From an uncultured Collinsella sp. (GTDB lineage Bacteria; Actinomycetota; Coriobacteriia; Coriobacteriales; Coriobacteriaceae), in contig CALBOJ010000045.1 of NCBI GenBank assembly GCA_937896835.1, forward strand, positions 1 to 11,448: a stretch of 11,448 nucleotides of DNA. Reading direction: 5' to 3'. Each line of letters opens with the position of its first letter. Position 1 is the first letter of the stretch. A model generated the notes under the pieces. The model did not search any database. It was not told the DNA's origin and saw only the letters and a list, made by a program, of their open reading frames with translations. A program made the translations under genes and the position numbers. This document shows, in pieces, positions 1-6,122 of the stretch.

Positions 1-32
1 GTGAGCCCACGCGTCTCGAGCATGTAACCCAT
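1..32 (-). CDS. 5' end of a leftward gene, possibly ABC transporter ATP-binding protein (partial)
   Basis: Only the first ten codons are in the window, reading MGYMLETRGL on the minus strand. A good ribosome binding site (AGAAAGGA) ends seven bases before the ATG at 32, which supports this start; a second ATG at 25 would give MLETRGL. An N-terminus of the form M-L-E-x-R-G-L is typical of ABC transporter ATPases, where the first strand leads to the Walker A loop. That is the only basis for the product guess and it is weak. The gene is divergent from the phosphatidyltransferase gene and is preceded by a GC-rich leader that can fold. Confidence 0.45.
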   Translation of the reverse strand, partial: MGYMLETRGL

Positions 33-180
33 GGGTTTATCCTTTCTCTTCCGGGGGCGCGGGCCGAGTCACCGTGCCCGCGCGCCTTACCTTTCGGGTT
101 CACCATCCATGGTGGGGCGCGTTTCTAACGAAGCCATAACGGCCGTTGGGTTCTTTTGGCGCCAACCCTTCTCGACCCGC
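33..180 (-). promoter_or_regulatory. Structured leader of the leftward gene, with possible leader peptide
   Basis: Read on the minus strand, the region before the ATG at 32 is rich in short inverted repeats. The clearest is an 8-bp GC stem (GCGCGGGC at 57-64 with GCCCGCGC at 76-83, loop 65-75), lying 23 bases before the start codon. Just upstream is a 16-codon open frame on the minus strand (137 down to the TAA at 87-89, ending GEPER). It stops exactly where the hairpin begins, but I see no convincing ribosome binding site for it. The sequence does not match TPP, cobalamin, FMN, SAM, glycine, manganese or T-box consensus elements that I know. Attenuation or translation control is possible but is inference only. 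Confidence 0.3.
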
Positions 181-242
181 ACATCATGATTAATTTGCTT
201 AAGGCAACAACTTTCCCGATCGATGTAATCACCGAATCAAAA

Positions 243-301
243 CGTGTACATCACCCTCCAAAACCGACATTTTTCGGCATGTTTGGAGGCTGATGTACAC
301 G
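243..301. repeat. 59-bp imperfect inverted repeat (hairpin) in the divergent intergenic region
   Basis: Eleven perfect outer pairs (CGTGTACATCA at 243-253 with TGATGTACACG at 291-301) are followed by one mismatch. Eight more pairs follow (CCTCCAAA at 255-262 with TTTGGAGG at 282-289). An inner CCGA/TCGG stem (264-267 with 274-277) closes a six-base loop, with an asymmetric bulge. The repeat lies upstream of both flanking genes, so it does not terminate either. On the minus strand it is followed by only four T residues. It may be a dispersed palindromic element, an operator, or an insulating hairpin. Confidence 0.75.
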
Positions 302-386
302 AATGTGAAATCCACCGCCGCCCAAAAGCGCCTTCCTCATGTCTGGACTCTCTATGCTTACGCTGGATAGACATCGCCGGAACGGG

Positions 387-392
387 TATAGT
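387..392 (+). promoter_or_regulatory. Probable -10 element of the phosphatidyltransferase gene
   Basis: TATAGT differs from the TATAAT consensus at one position and lies 37 bases before the GTG start at 429, giving a leader of about 30 bases. No good -35 box is visible at 16-18 bases upstream (CTGGAT at 363-368 is the nearest). The position supports the GTG start over the upstream in-frame ATG at 339. The rest of the 302-428 stretch shows no further feature that I can support. Confidence 0.4.
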
Positions 393-428
393 AGCGAAAG
401 TTTTGTCGTTAACCAGCGGGGGAGTCCT

Positions 429-1133
429 GTGGGCATCAAAAAGAAGATCAAAAAGGAGCTTATCGGCACTTCCGATTACCCGTCGAATAAGATCTTTACG
501 ATCTCCAATTTCATCACCTTTACGCGCCTGATCCTCACCCTGGTATTTCTGTACCTGTTTGTGACGGATAACAACCGCGTCATCGCCATCGTAATCTACG
601 CCGTTGCCGCCTCCACCGACTGGATGGACGGCCAGATCGCCCGCATGACTAAGACGGTCTCGTGGCTCGGCAAGGTCATGGATCCCATTTGTGACCGCGC
701 GCTGCTGTTCACCGGCGTCTTGGGGCTGGTGGTCCGCGGAGAGCTGCCCATCTGGGTCTGCGTGCTCATTATTGGCCGCGACATCTATCTGGGCATTGGC
801 ACGCTTATCGTGCGTCATTATCACCGTCGCCCCATCGATGTCGTCTTTCCCGGAAAGATTGCCACTGCACTGCTCATGACCGGCTTCTCGCTCATGCTGC
901 TCGGGTTCCCCGTTATTGACGGCCTGCATCTTTTACCTTCAACCCTTACGGCCTTCCCGGGCCTCAACGGAAGCTCGGTGCCCCTCGGCATCTTCTTTGT
1001 GTACGGCGGCGTGATCTTCTCCATGCTCACGGCTGTCATCTATTCCATTAAGGGCGGAGTGGCCATTAAACAGGCTCTCGCGCATCCCGAGGACGAGGAC
1101 ATCGACTTTCTGAACCCCGAAATCGAAGACTGA
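429..1133 (+). CDS. CDP-alcohol phosphatidyltransferase family protein (PgsA2-like)
   Basis: This integral membrane enzyme transfers a phosphatidyl group from CDP-diacylglycerol to an alcohol during phospholipid synthesis. The family motif D-x2-DG-x2-AR-x8-G-x3-D-x3-D is complete: D64, D67, G68, A71, R72, G81, D85 and D89 of 234 residues. About six hydrophobic segments surround it, and the C-terminus is strongly acidic. I chose the GTG at 429 because GGGGGAG lies just before it and a -10 box lies upstream. The frame stays open to an ATG at 339, but those 30 extra residues look non-coding. The acceptor (glycerol 3-phosphate, phosphatidylglycerol or another alcohol) cannot be read from the sequence. 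The following GarA-like and FtsR-like genes match the neighbourhood of pgsA2 (Rv1822) in Mycobacterium tuberculosis, which suggests that branch rather than the classical pgsA. Confidence 0.92.
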   Translation: MGIKKKIKKELIGTSDYPSNKIFTISNFITFTRLILTLVFLYLFVTDNNRVIAIVIYAVAASTDWMDGQIARMTKTVSWLGKVMDPICDRALLFTGVLGLVVRGELPIWVCVLIIGRDIYLGIGTLIVRHYHRRPIDVVFPGKIATALLMTGFSLMLLGFPVIDGLHLLPSTLTAFPGLNGSSVPLGIFFVYGGVIFSMLTAVIYSIKGGVAIKQALAHPEDEDIDFLNPEIED

Positions 1134-1143
1134 TTCGTTGGGG

Positions 1144-1149
1144 TATGAT
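1144..1149 (+). promoter_or_regulatory. Possible -10 element before the FHA gene
   Basis: TATGAT lies in the 66-base gap between the phosphatidyltransferase stop and the FHA start, preceded by GGG and followed by TACG. No clear -35 is present. If real, it would let the FHA and MerR genes be transcribed apart from the upstream gene. Read-through from upstream is equally possible, as there is no terminator in the gap. Confidence 0.25.
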
Positions 1150-1199
1150 TACGTACGGTTCATTATTTGCGGCACGTCCGCGATAAGTTAGGGGTTGTC

Positions 1200-1634
1200 A
1201 TGGACAACATGGTTAACAATATGCCTCAGAATGATAAGACTGCTGACGCTACCTGCGTATTCCGCGTGCCTTCAAGCGACGTCACCGTTCCCGACCTCAT
1301 GGCCAACGTGCGCATCACCGCCCCCGTTCTGTCCATCGTCAAGGGTCCGCAGACTGGTGCCGCCTTTGAACTCGAGGACGACGTGACCACCATCGGCCGC
1401 GATCCTGCGAACGGCATCTTCCTCAATGACATGACCGTTTCGCGCAGCCACGCGCGCATTATTCGCGAGGGCCTCGGCGCCCGCATCGAGGACCTGGGCT
1501 CGCTCAATGGCACCTGGGTCGACGGTGCCATTGTCAACGCGGCCCCGCTGCACGACGGTTCTTCCGTTCAGATCGGTACGTTTACGCTCATCTACCACGA
1601 GAGCACGCCGGAGCGCATCGAAACCGGTGAGTAG
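1200..1634 (+). CDS. FHA-domain protein, GarA/OdhI-like
   Basis: This is a small cytosolic phosphothreonine-binding protein of 144 residues. The FHA domain spans about residues 43-133 and keeps the phosphopeptide-binding signature: G66-R67, S81-R-S-H84 and N103-G104. The N-terminal tail holds DATCVFR (residues 16-22). By eye this aligns with ETTSVFR of mycobacterial GarA, where Thr21 and Thr22 are targets of PknG and PknB and the phosphorylated tail binds its own FHA domain. Here the first threonine is Ala17 and the second is kept as Thr18. I chose the ATG at 1200 because AGGGG lies five bases before it; an in-frame TTG at 1167 has no such site. The stop is three bases before the MerR start, so the two genes are probably co-transcribed. 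Metabolic control through a Ser/Thr kinase is inferred from GarA and OdhI; the target here is unknown. Confidence 0.9.
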   Translation: MDNMVNNMPQNDKTADATCVFRVPSSDVTVPDLMANVRITAPVLSIVKGPQTGAAFELEDDVTTIGRDPANGIFLNDMTVSRSHARIIREGLGARIEDLGSLNGTWVDGAIVNAAPLHDGSSVQIGTFTLIYHESTPERIETGE

Positions 1635-1637
1635 GGC

Positions 1638-2516
1638 ATGGCCGAACGCAACTATCTGAGTATCGGCCAAGTCGTCAACCTACTTCGAGGCGCATACCCC
1701 GATCTTTCGAACTCAAAAATTAGATTTCTAGAAGATGAGGGGCTCATTACCCCTCATCGTACGCCTAAGGGATACCGTCAGTACTCTAAGGAGGACGTTG
1801 ATCGCCTGGAGGTCATCCTGCATTTGCAGAAGACCCGCTACATGCCGCTCAACGTGATTAAGCAGCGCTTGGAAAACGCCACGGACCTGTCAACGCTCGC
1901 CTACGAGGTGGGCTTGCTGTCCGATGTTCCGCTCAAGACGGAGCCCAAGGAGACTAAGCAAAAGCTGCATCCCATTGAGACCATTCCCGATATGCTGGGC
2001 GTCGAGATTTCGTTTATCCGCTCGCTCGCCGAGAACGACCTCATTCGCATCATCAAGAGTCCGCAGAATCGTGAGCTCGTCGATGGTCGCGATTTTCCAA
2101 TCATCCGCTACTGCTCCGAGCTGTCACGCTTCCATATCGAGCCCCGCAACCTGCGTCAGTACGTGTCTTCCGCCAACCGCGAGTCCTCGATGTTTGAGCA
2201 GGTGCTCGTGAGCATGCTCGGAATGGATACCTCCGATGACGAGCGCGACGCCAAGCTCGAGCGTGCGTTTAAGAAGCTTCACGACCTGACCGAGGGTGTG
2301 CACACTGCGCTGCTCAAGAACCGCGTTTTTGAGTCGCTCAACGCCGTGGTCGAGGACGCCGACATTGATGCACTCGATGAGGAAATCGCTCGCTCCGAGT
2401 CCACCAAGGCCAAAAACGAAGAAACTGCCGCGCCGGCTTCGCACGAGGATTCTCTCGTAAAGCCGCTCAAGGTCGTCGCCCCTTCGCAATCCGGCACCGT
2501 CACCGCGGGCAAATAA
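1638..2516 (+). CDS. MerR-family transcriptional regulator, FtsR-like
   Basis: This is a DNA-binding protein of 292 residues. The N-terminal MerR-type winged helix-turn-helix (about 8-80) begins YLSIGQVVNLLR and includes SKIRFLEDEGL and the GYRQYS wing. It closely resembles Rv1828 of M. tuberculosis and FtsR of Corynebacterium glutamicum, which affects ftsZ expression and division. The rest is largely charged and helical, with no cysteine cluster or obvious ligand pocket, unlike metal-sensing MerR proteins. The C-terminal 40 residues are low in complexity and probably disordered. It starts three bases after the FHA stop; the only ribosome binding site is a weak GGTGAG inside the end of the FHA gene, which suggests translational coupling. 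The pairing with a GarA-like gene is conserved in Actinobacteria. The target genes in this organism are not shown. Confidence 0.88.
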   Translation: MAERNYLSIGQVVNLLRGAYPDLSNSKIRFLEDEGLITPHRTPKGYRQYSKEDVDRLEVILHLQKTRYMPLNVIKQRLENATDLSTLAYEVGLLSDVPLKTEPKETKQKLHPIETIPDMLGVEISFIRSLAENDLIRIIKSPQNRELVDGRDFPIIRYCSELSRFHIEPRNLRQYVSSANRESSMFEQVLVSMLGMDTSDDERDAKLERAFKKLHDLTEGVHTALLKNRVFESLNAVVEDADIDALDEEIARSESTKAKNEETAAPASHEDSLVKPLKVVAPSQSGTVTAGK

Positions 2517-2556
2517 CCGCTGCTGATATTTCGGCAACCCATTGAAAGGTCATGCA

Positions 2557-3087
2557 ATGTACGACTTCGAATCTCAAATCGTCGACATCCCCGACTATCC
2601 CGAGCCCGGAGTCATCTTTAAAGACATCACGCCGCTCTTTGGCAATCCCGAGGCGCTCAAAGCCATGACCGATACCCTCGCCGAGCACTTTGCCGGCATG
2701 GGAATCACCAAGGTCGTGGGTCCCGAGGCTCGCGGCTTTATGGTTGGCGTACCGGTGGCTGTAGCCCTTGGCGCCGGCTTTGTTCCCGCACGTAAACCGG
2801 GCAAGCTGCCGCGCGAGACCGTAAGCCAGAGCTACGAGCTCGAGTACGGCACCGATTCAATTGAGATCCATGCCGACGCTATCAGCTCTAAAGATACCGT
2901 GTTGATTCTGGACGACTTGGTCGCGACGGGCGGAACCGTCGAGGCAACAGGTAAACTGGTGCGAGATATGGGCGCAAAGCTTGTGGGCTACGGGTGTATC
3001 CTTGAGCTTGCGTTTCTCAACCCGCGCGAGAAGCTCACGCCGTCTGATGACGATGTGGAGCTCTTTAGCCTGGTGACGGTGGACTAG
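2557..3087 (+). CDS. apt: Adenine phosphoribosyltransferase
   Basis: This enzyme salvages adenine by joining it to PRPP, giving AMP and pyrophosphate in the cytosol. The protein has 176 residues, close to the usual 170-183. The PRPP-binding motif VLILDDLVATGGT (115-127) is nearly identical to that of E. coli Apt. The N-terminal substrate region (IPDYPEPGVIFKDITPL) and the loop around RKPGKLPRETVSQSYELEYG (80-99) are also typical. I chose the ATG at 2557 because GAAAGG lies seven bases upstream; a TTG at 2542 lacks a suitable site. It follows the MerR gene by 40 bases on the same strand with no terminator, so it may belong to the same transcript. In many bacteria apt adjoins relA/spoT; here it does not. 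Confidence 0.96.
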   Translation: MYDFESQIVDIPDYPEPGVIFKDITPLFGNPEALKAMTDTLAEHFAGMGITKVVGPEARGFMVGVPVAVALGAGFVPARKPGKLPRETVSQSYELEYGTDSIEIHADAISSKDTVLILDDLVATGGTVEATGKLVRDMGAKLVGYGCILELAFLNPREKLTPSDDDVELFSLVTVD

Positions 3088-3119
3088 CCGTTACCCTTAG
3101 TTACTGGAAAGGAAGCTAC

Positions 3120-4241
3120 ATGCGCACAGCAAACACGCACAAAAACATGGCACGCTGCGCTGCTACGGCAACCCTCGCTTGTGTTTTGGGCTTGGGCCTT
3201 GCGGCTCCTGCCTACGCCGATACCGCATCCGACCTTGCCGCTGCTCGTACGAAGCTCGAGCAGATCGGTACCCAAACTCAGCAGATTTACGATGAGCTCG
3301 CCACGCAGACGCAAGCGCTCGATCAGACTGCCGGCGAGATCACGCAAAAGCAGCAGGAGATCGCCGATGGTCAGGCCAAGCTCTCGACCTATGTCGCCGG
3401 CGAGTACAAAACCGGCGGTCTGAGCCTGCTTCAGGTTCTGACGGGTGTCGATGATCTGAGCGATATGCTCAACCGTCTGTTCTACTACGGCAAAGTTTCC
3501 GATAAGCAGGCTCAGACCATTCAAGAGGTAAAGGAGCTTAAGCAGCAGCTCACCGATAAGCAGGCCGAGCAGGAGAAGAACGTCGCCACCACGCAAAAGA
3601 AGGTCGATGAGCTTAACGCCCAGCAGGCTGAAGCCCAGAGTGTCGTGAACTCCCTGGATTCACAGTTGCAGGCCGAGCTTGCTGCCGAGGCCCAGGCCAA
3701 CGCCGCGCTGCAGGCTGGCATAAATGCTAGCACCGCCGAAAAGGCCACGGTGAGCAACGACACCGCCGGTACGAGCGAGAACACCAACAAGGGTGGCGGT
3801 ACGACCAACGACGGCGGCGGAAACACGCCCGCGCCCGCTCCCACTCCGCAGCCCCCGACGCCCGCTCCGGCTCCGGCTCCGGCTCCGACGCCTTCCGCAC
3901 CGAGCCAGTCCGTTGACGGCGGTTCCGTTGTTTCGCGTGCCTATAGCAAGCTCGGATACGCTTACTCTTGGGGTGGCATTGGGCCGAACAGCTTTGACTG
4001 CTCCGGTTTTGTAAGCTATTGCCTCACGGGACGCTACTGCCGTCTGGGCACCACGGTCGACTTCATGGGTTGGACCCGTGTGTCCGATCCGCAACCCGGC
4101 GATGTTGTGGTTAACTCCTACCATACCGGCATCTATATCGGTAATGGTCAGATGATCCATGCTTCCGACTACAAAACGGGCGTCATCATCAGTCCCGTCG
4201 CAGCCGGTATGAACAACAACTACATTTTCGTGCGCTACTAA
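3120..4241 (+). CDS. Secreted coiled-coil NlpC/P60 peptidoglycan endopeptidase
   Basis: This is probably a cell-wall hydrolase that cuts stem peptides, typically the D-Glu to diamino-acid bond, outside the membrane. The 373 residues show a signal peptide with likely cleavage after AYA at 33. A long Gln/Ala/Glu-rich coiled coil follows (about 35-195), then a Gly/Asn/Thr stretch, a Pro-Ala repeat linker (237-262), and a C-terminal NlpC/P60 domain (about 268-373). The catalytic residues are visible: Cys294 in DCSG, His335 in YHTGIYIG and His347. The segment around 98-124 (GLSLLQVLTGVDDLSDMLNR) resembles the coiled-coil region of PcsB, CwlO and RipC. Those hydrolases are activated by FtsEX, so similar control is possible but unproven. 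The ribosome binding site AAAGGAAG is strong. The gene lies 32 bases after apt and ends at a terminator. Confidence 0.93.
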   Translation: MRTANTHKNMARCAATATLACVLGLGLAAPAYADTASDLAAARTKLEQIGTQTQQIYDELATQTQALDQTAGEITQKQQEIADGQAKLSTYVAGEYKTGGLSLLQVLTGVDDLSDMLNRLFYYGKVSDKQAQTIQEVKELKQQLTDKQAEQEKNVATTQKKVDELNAQQAEAQSVVNSLDSQLQAELAAEAQANAALQAGINASTAEKATVSNDTAGTSENTNKGGGTTNDGGGNTPAPAPTPQPPTPAPAPAPAPTPSAPSQSVDGGSVVSRAYSKLGYAYSWGGIGPNSFDCSGFVSYCLTGRYCRLGTTVDFMGWTRVSDPQPGDVVVNSYHTGIYIGNGQMIHASDYKTGVIISPVAAGMNNNYIFVRY

Positions 4242-4265
4242 GTCACTCTGTATAGCGAACGAAGG

Positions 4266-4308
4266 TGAACCTCGTGGCCTTTGAGCTGCGAGGTTCATTT
4301 ATTTATGA
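4266..4308 (+). terminator. Rho-independent terminator after the NlpC/P60 gene
   Basis: A 9-bp perfect stem (TGAACCTCG at 4266-4274, CGAGGTTCA at 4289-4297) has a 14-base loop and is followed by TTTATTTAT. It lies 25 bases after the stop codon and probably ends the transcript that includes apt. Confidence 0.75.
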
Positions 4309-4381
4309 CCGTACTCCATACATGATCCTAATGTGCTAGTTTTCAATACTAGATGCACGCTTCATCGGTGAGCAATATAGC

Positions 4382-4387
4382 TATAAT
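4382..4387 (+). promoter_or_regulatory. -10 element of the degV-family gene
   Basis: A perfect TATAAT lies 30 bases before the ATG at 4417, in an AT-rich gap that follows a terminator. No convincing -35 is seen at the usual spacing (TTCATC at 4361 would leave only 15 bases). The gene therefore probably starts its own transcript. Confidence 0.6.
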
Positions 4388-4416
4388 GATTGAGAAGCAT
4401 ATAGAAAGGACCCTCT

Positions 4417-5283
4417 ATGAGCTGGGCACTTATCTCCGATTCAAGCTGTAACCTCCGCGATTGGCAACCGACCGCGCCCCATACCACCTTTGCATTTGCA
4501 CCCCTCAAAATTCGAGTGGGGGAGCGCGAGTTCGTCGATGACCTTTCGCTCGATGTTCATGAGCTCAACTGCGCTGTTCAGGCGGAGACGAACGCTTCTT
4601 CGAGCGCTTGTCCCAGCGTAGGGGAGTGGGCCGAGCTCTTCAAATTGGCAGACAAGACCATCTGCATGCCAATCTCTGAGGGCGTGTCGGGCAGCTACAA
4701 TGCGGCAGCCACGGCAAGCGATATGGTTCTTGCCGAGGAGCCCGACCGGCAGATTCATCTAGTCAATTCGCGCGCAGCTGGCGGCAAAATGGACCTCATT
4801 TTCTTGCTGTTCGACCGCTATCTTGCAAGCAATCCGGATGTCTCATTCGAGGACGCTTGCGCATACTTCGATAGCCTTGAACAGAACAGCAAAATCCTCT
4901 TCAGCTTGTGCAATTACGAAAACCTGGCCAAAGCCGGACGTATCCCTAAGGCAGCCGGCGTCATTGCCAACAAGCTCAATATCCGCATTTTGGGCACGGC
5001 GAGTGAGGCCGGTAAAATCGAACTCGTCGGTCACACGCGTGGCGAAAAGAAGATGCTCAACAAGATCATCGATACCATGGAAGCCGAGGGTTTTACGGGC
5101 GGCGAGGTCGTCATCGACCATGTGGAAAATGAGACAGGCGCCCAGGCACTTGCCAGCCGCATTGTGGAGCGCTGGCCAGGCTCCAAGACTATCATCATGC
5201 CCTGTAACGGGCTAGATTCATACTATGCCGAAATGCATGGGCTCATTATCGGCTACGGCATGGGCGTGGCTTCGGGCCAATAA
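4417..5283 (+). CDS. DegV family protein (FakB-like fatty-acid-binding protein)
   Basis: DegV proteins bind one fatty acid in a deep pocket. Where studied, they present it as FakB to the kinase FakA, so that exogenous fatty acids can enter phospholipid synthesis. The 288-residue length is normal. Visible family features are the N-terminal SDSSCNL (7-13), MPISEGVSGSYNAA (84-97, the fatty-acid carboxylate site region, usually PLSSGLSGTYQ), VNSRAAGGKM, and AGRIPKAAGVIANKLNIRILG followed by the RGEKK turn. AGAAAGGA lies six bases before the ATG, and a perfect -10 box lies upstream. No FakA kinase is in the window, so the partner must lie elsewhere. Family membership is sure; the ligand is not. 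Confidence 0.94.
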   Translation: MSWALISDSSCNLRDWQPTAPHTTFAFAPLKIRVGEREFVDDLSLDVHELNCAVQAETNASSSACPSVGEWAELFKLADKTICMPISEGVSGSYNAAATASDMVLAEEPDRQIHLVNSRAAGGKMDLIFLLFDRYLASNPDVSFEDACAYFDSLEQNSKILFSLCNYENLAKAGRIPKAAGVIANKLNIRILGTASEAGKIELVGHTRGEKKMLNKIIDTMEAEGFTGGEVVIDHVENETGAQALASRIVERWPGSKTIIMPCNGLDSYYAEMHGLIIGYGMGVASGQ

Positions 5284-5295
5284 CGTCCAACCAAG

Positions 5296-5344
5296 CAAAA
5301 ATACGGGCGGGACAAAGTGACAGATGGCCCTTTGTTCCGCCCGT
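5296..5344 (-). terminator. Terminator of the DUF1836 gene, between convergent genes
   Basis: A 15-bp stem (5303-5317 with 5330-5344, one G-T wobble) of sequence type ACGGGCGGGACAAAG is followed, on the minus strand, by TATTTTTGC. It therefore ends the leftward gene that stops at 5357. The same hairpin lies 20 bases past the degV stop and may also slow transcription from that side, though the + strand has no T run after the stem. Confidence 0.8.
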
Positions 5345-5356
5345 TATATACGTTGG

Positions 5357-5968
5357 CTAGCTATTAAACCCATTAAACTTTAGATAGCTCATCAGGTACG
5401 CCTTCGAAACGAAGGATGAAACCGCACTGCGCACAAGCAGCGACTCACGCGTTACCTGATGCGCCGTATCGGGAACCGGCGTCTGCTCGACGGAAAACGC
5501 CGAACGAATCGATGCCTCGAGCTGATCGACCACATAATCGAAGGCCGTCGGGGCATCGTAGCTCAAACGCTGAATGTTAAAGAGTGCCTGCACCGCAGCA
5601 ATAGGTAACACCTGCTTAAAGAGGCAGATAGCGATCAGGCGGGCAATCTGCTCGCGGCCATATTGCTTTTTAACCGGAGCAGGCACCAGGCCGACCTTCA
5701 CGTAGTTGTTGATCATCGATGGCGTAATGACGGGCTGCTCAACGCAAATGGACAGCGGCTCCATCCACAGCGCAACATACTCAATAACCTGGTCGCGATA
5801 GAGCGTCACATTGGGCAACTGGTCATAGCGCGACAGACTCAACCTATTGAGTTTGCACACGATTTCGGACTGAATAAATGCATCGGGCAGCACCGTGGGC
5901 TGAATATCCTCAGGCTTAATACTGACCGACGAATCGGACATCGGAATAACGTGTTTAACGTGGTTCAT
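5357..5968 (-). CDS. DUF1836 domain-containing putative regulator
   Basis: This cytosolic protein of 203 residues contains a MerR-like helix-turn-helix region (about 79-126: PVITPSMINNYVKVGLVPAP, then YGREQIARLIAICLFKQVLPI). That pattern is the DUF1836 signature. No metal-binding cysteines, membrane segment or enzyme motif is visible. The role is unknown; a DNA-binding regulator is the likely reading. I chose the ATG at 5968 because an almost perfect ribosome binding site (GGAGGACC) precedes it. The frame stays open upstream to 6097, but that part crosses the likely promoter. The gene is a single-gene unit: the trxB terminator lies upstream and its own terminator downstream. Its third-position base use looks somewhat more AT-rich than that of the neighbouring genes. 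Confidence 0.85.
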   Translation of the reverse strand: MNHVKHVIPMSDSSVSIKPEDIQPTVLPDAFIQSEIVCKLNRLSLSRYDQLPNVTLYRDQVIEYVALWMEPLSICVEQPVITPSMINNYVKVGLVPAPVKKQYGREQIARLIAICLFKQVLPIAAVQALFNIQRLSYDAPTAFDYVVDQLEASIRSAFSVEQTPVPDTAHQVTRESLLVRSAVSSFVSKAYLMSYLKFNGFNS

Positions 5969-5989
5969 AAAGGTCCTCCGTTCATTTTC

Positions 5990-5996
5990 TATATTG
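5990..5996 (-). promoter_or_regulatory. Possible -10 region of the DUF1836 gene
   Basis: On the minus strand the AT-rich stretch just before the ribosome binding site contains TACAAT (one mismatch to consensus), about 25 bases before the start codon. Immediately upstream, CTAG-AAAAC-CTAG forms a small inverted repeat that could be an operator. No clear -35 box is seen. Confidence 0.4.
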
Positions 5997-6036
5997 TATT
6001 CTAGGTTTTCTAGTTTTGCATACCACATAGCCGGCA

Positions 6037-6082
6037 AGTAAAAGTGGTTGGACAACACATTGATGCATCGTCCAACCACTTT
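6037..6082 (-). terminator. Terminator of trxB
   Basis: A 13-bp perfect stem (AAAGTGGTTGGAC at 6041-6053, GTCCAACCACTTT at 6070-6082) lies 41 bases past the trxB stop. On the minus strand the stem runs into TTTTACTT. It separates trxB from the DUF1836 gene on the same strand. Confidence 0.75.
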
Positions 6083-6122
6083 GTGTAAAGATAGCAACCT
6101 TACATAAGATATATTATCGTAC

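Noticed and set aside
33..180. Known riboswitch (TPP, cobalamin, FMN, SAM, glycine, Mn) or T-box
   Set aside because: None of the conserved consensus strings of these classes is present; only generic GC-rich stems are seen.
339..428. Upstream ATG extension of the phosphatidyltransferase
   Set aside because: The 30 extra residues look non-coding, the probable -10 box lies inside this stretch, and the GTG at 429 has a purine-rich site before it.
237..929. Long open frame on the minus strand opposite the phosphatidyltransferase gene
   Set aside because: It lies antisense to a gene with a complete family motif, its composition is low-complexity (His/Asp/Gln-rich), and it has no ribosome binding site or recognisable domain. 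It is a shadow of the real gene's codon use.
3660..4298. Arg/Gly-rich open frame antisense to the NlpC/P60 gene
   Set aside because: It is produced by the Pro-Ala repeat linker read backwards; the sense frame has a signal peptide and catalytic residues.
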